A DNA stretch of 13,279 nucleotides. It comes from Actinomycetes bacterium (GTDB lineage Bacteria > Actinomycetota > Acidimicrobiia > Acidimicrobiales > RAAP-2). The position numbers and the translations under genes were made by a program. Shown piece after piece: positions 13,212 to 13,279 of the stretch (position 1 is the first letter of the stretch; every line of letters begins with the position of its first letter). The notes beneath the pieces are model-generated. The model was not told where the DNA came from and made no database searches. It was given only the letters and a program-made list of their open reading frames with translations. The DNA lies in assembly GCA_021805305.1 (NCBI GenBank), contig JAJZFO010000028.1:1-13279 (forward strand), read 5' to 3'.

Positions 13212-13279
13212 TCAGTTCGGCACGACGTTGTGTCGGATGAGCGAGGGCGTGAGGCGCCGGGTCGCGATGAAGGTCATCG
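13212..13279 (-). CDS. Probable 3' end of a convergent gene (partial)
   Basis: Read from the right edge on the minus strand, one frame is open and ends with TGA at 13214-13212, giving a C-terminus of FIATRRLTPSLIRHNVVPN. Nearly all third positions are G or C, as in the other genes here, and the stop lies 8 nt from the hemolysin III stop, a normal convergent arrangement. With only about 22 codons visible no function can be given. A competing plus-strand start at ATG 13233 (MSEGVRRRVAMKVI) also has G/C third positions but uses a rare AGG codon and lacks a clear promoter or ribosome site. Confidence 0.4.
   Translation of the reverse strand, partial: MTFIATRRLTPSLIRHNVVPN

Noticed and set aside
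1..13279. CRISPR array, insertion sequence, prophage or known defence island
   Set aside because: No spaced direct repeats, transposase, integrase, terminal inverted repeats or phage genes were found. The RecB-like nuclease resembles Cas4 in its cysteines only and has no cas neighbours.

Overview
The window is GC-rich, tightly packed and almost entirely coding. Actinobacterial-style codon use (strong G/C at third positions), ATGA/GTGA/TAATG gene overlaps, GTG starts and probable leaderless starts point to a high-GC actinobacterium. The pairing of a type IV pilus operon with CydDC-type ABC genes would fit an Acidimicrobiia-like lineage, but that placement is inference; the sequence carries no rRNA or other taxonomic marker.

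Left half (1-6809, all minus strand): a four-gene type IV pilus / type II secretion-like operon reads right to left. It encodes a PilB/GspE assembly ATPase (6809-4947), a PilC/GspF inner-membrane platform protein (4950-3670), a 513-residue prepilin-like protein (3670-2129), and a very large prepilin-like protein (2121 to beyond position 1) whose secreted part is a string of bacterial Ig-like and MBG-type domains. The first three genes overlap by 4 and 1 bases and the last follows after 7 bases, so the set is probably co-transcribed and translationally coupled. PilB powers assembly, PilC is the platform, and the two prepilins look like large, rare pilus-associated or adhesive subunits rather than a small major pilin. 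No major pilin, PilT, PilM/N/O or prepilin peptidase is visible here.

Middle (6810-7217): a 408-bp divergent intergenic region. Each flanking gene has a TANNNT hexamer exactly 6 nt before its start codon and no Shine-Dalgarno, suggesting leaderless transcripts in both directions.

Right half, plus strand: a three-gene operon joined by two GTGA overlaps. It encodes a TM0106-family RecB-like/RNase H-like nuclease (7218-8864) and a heterodimeric ABC transporter resembling CydD (8861-10489) and CydC (10486-12084). No cytochrome bd genes (cydAB) are in view, so the heme/thiol-export role known for CydDC is only inferred. The CydD-like ATPase half lacks several catalytic residues while the CydC-like half keeps most of them.

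The 417-bp gap 12085-12501 has no convincing gene but is rich in structure: a 9-bp-period repeat, two adjacent palindromes (one matching the CRP consensus and nearly the Rex consensus), a perfect TTGACA, a G-rich hairpin and a 13-bp stem-loop. It is followed by a hemolysin III/PAQR-family membrane protein (12502-13203), again with a TANNNT hexamer 6 nt before its ATG. At the right edge there is probably the 3' end of a convergent minus-strand gene.

No clearly new defence or mobile system is visible. The items most worth a second look are the palindrome/hairpin intergenic region, the nuclease-CydDC operon with its degenerate active sites, and the giant Ig-domain prepilin.
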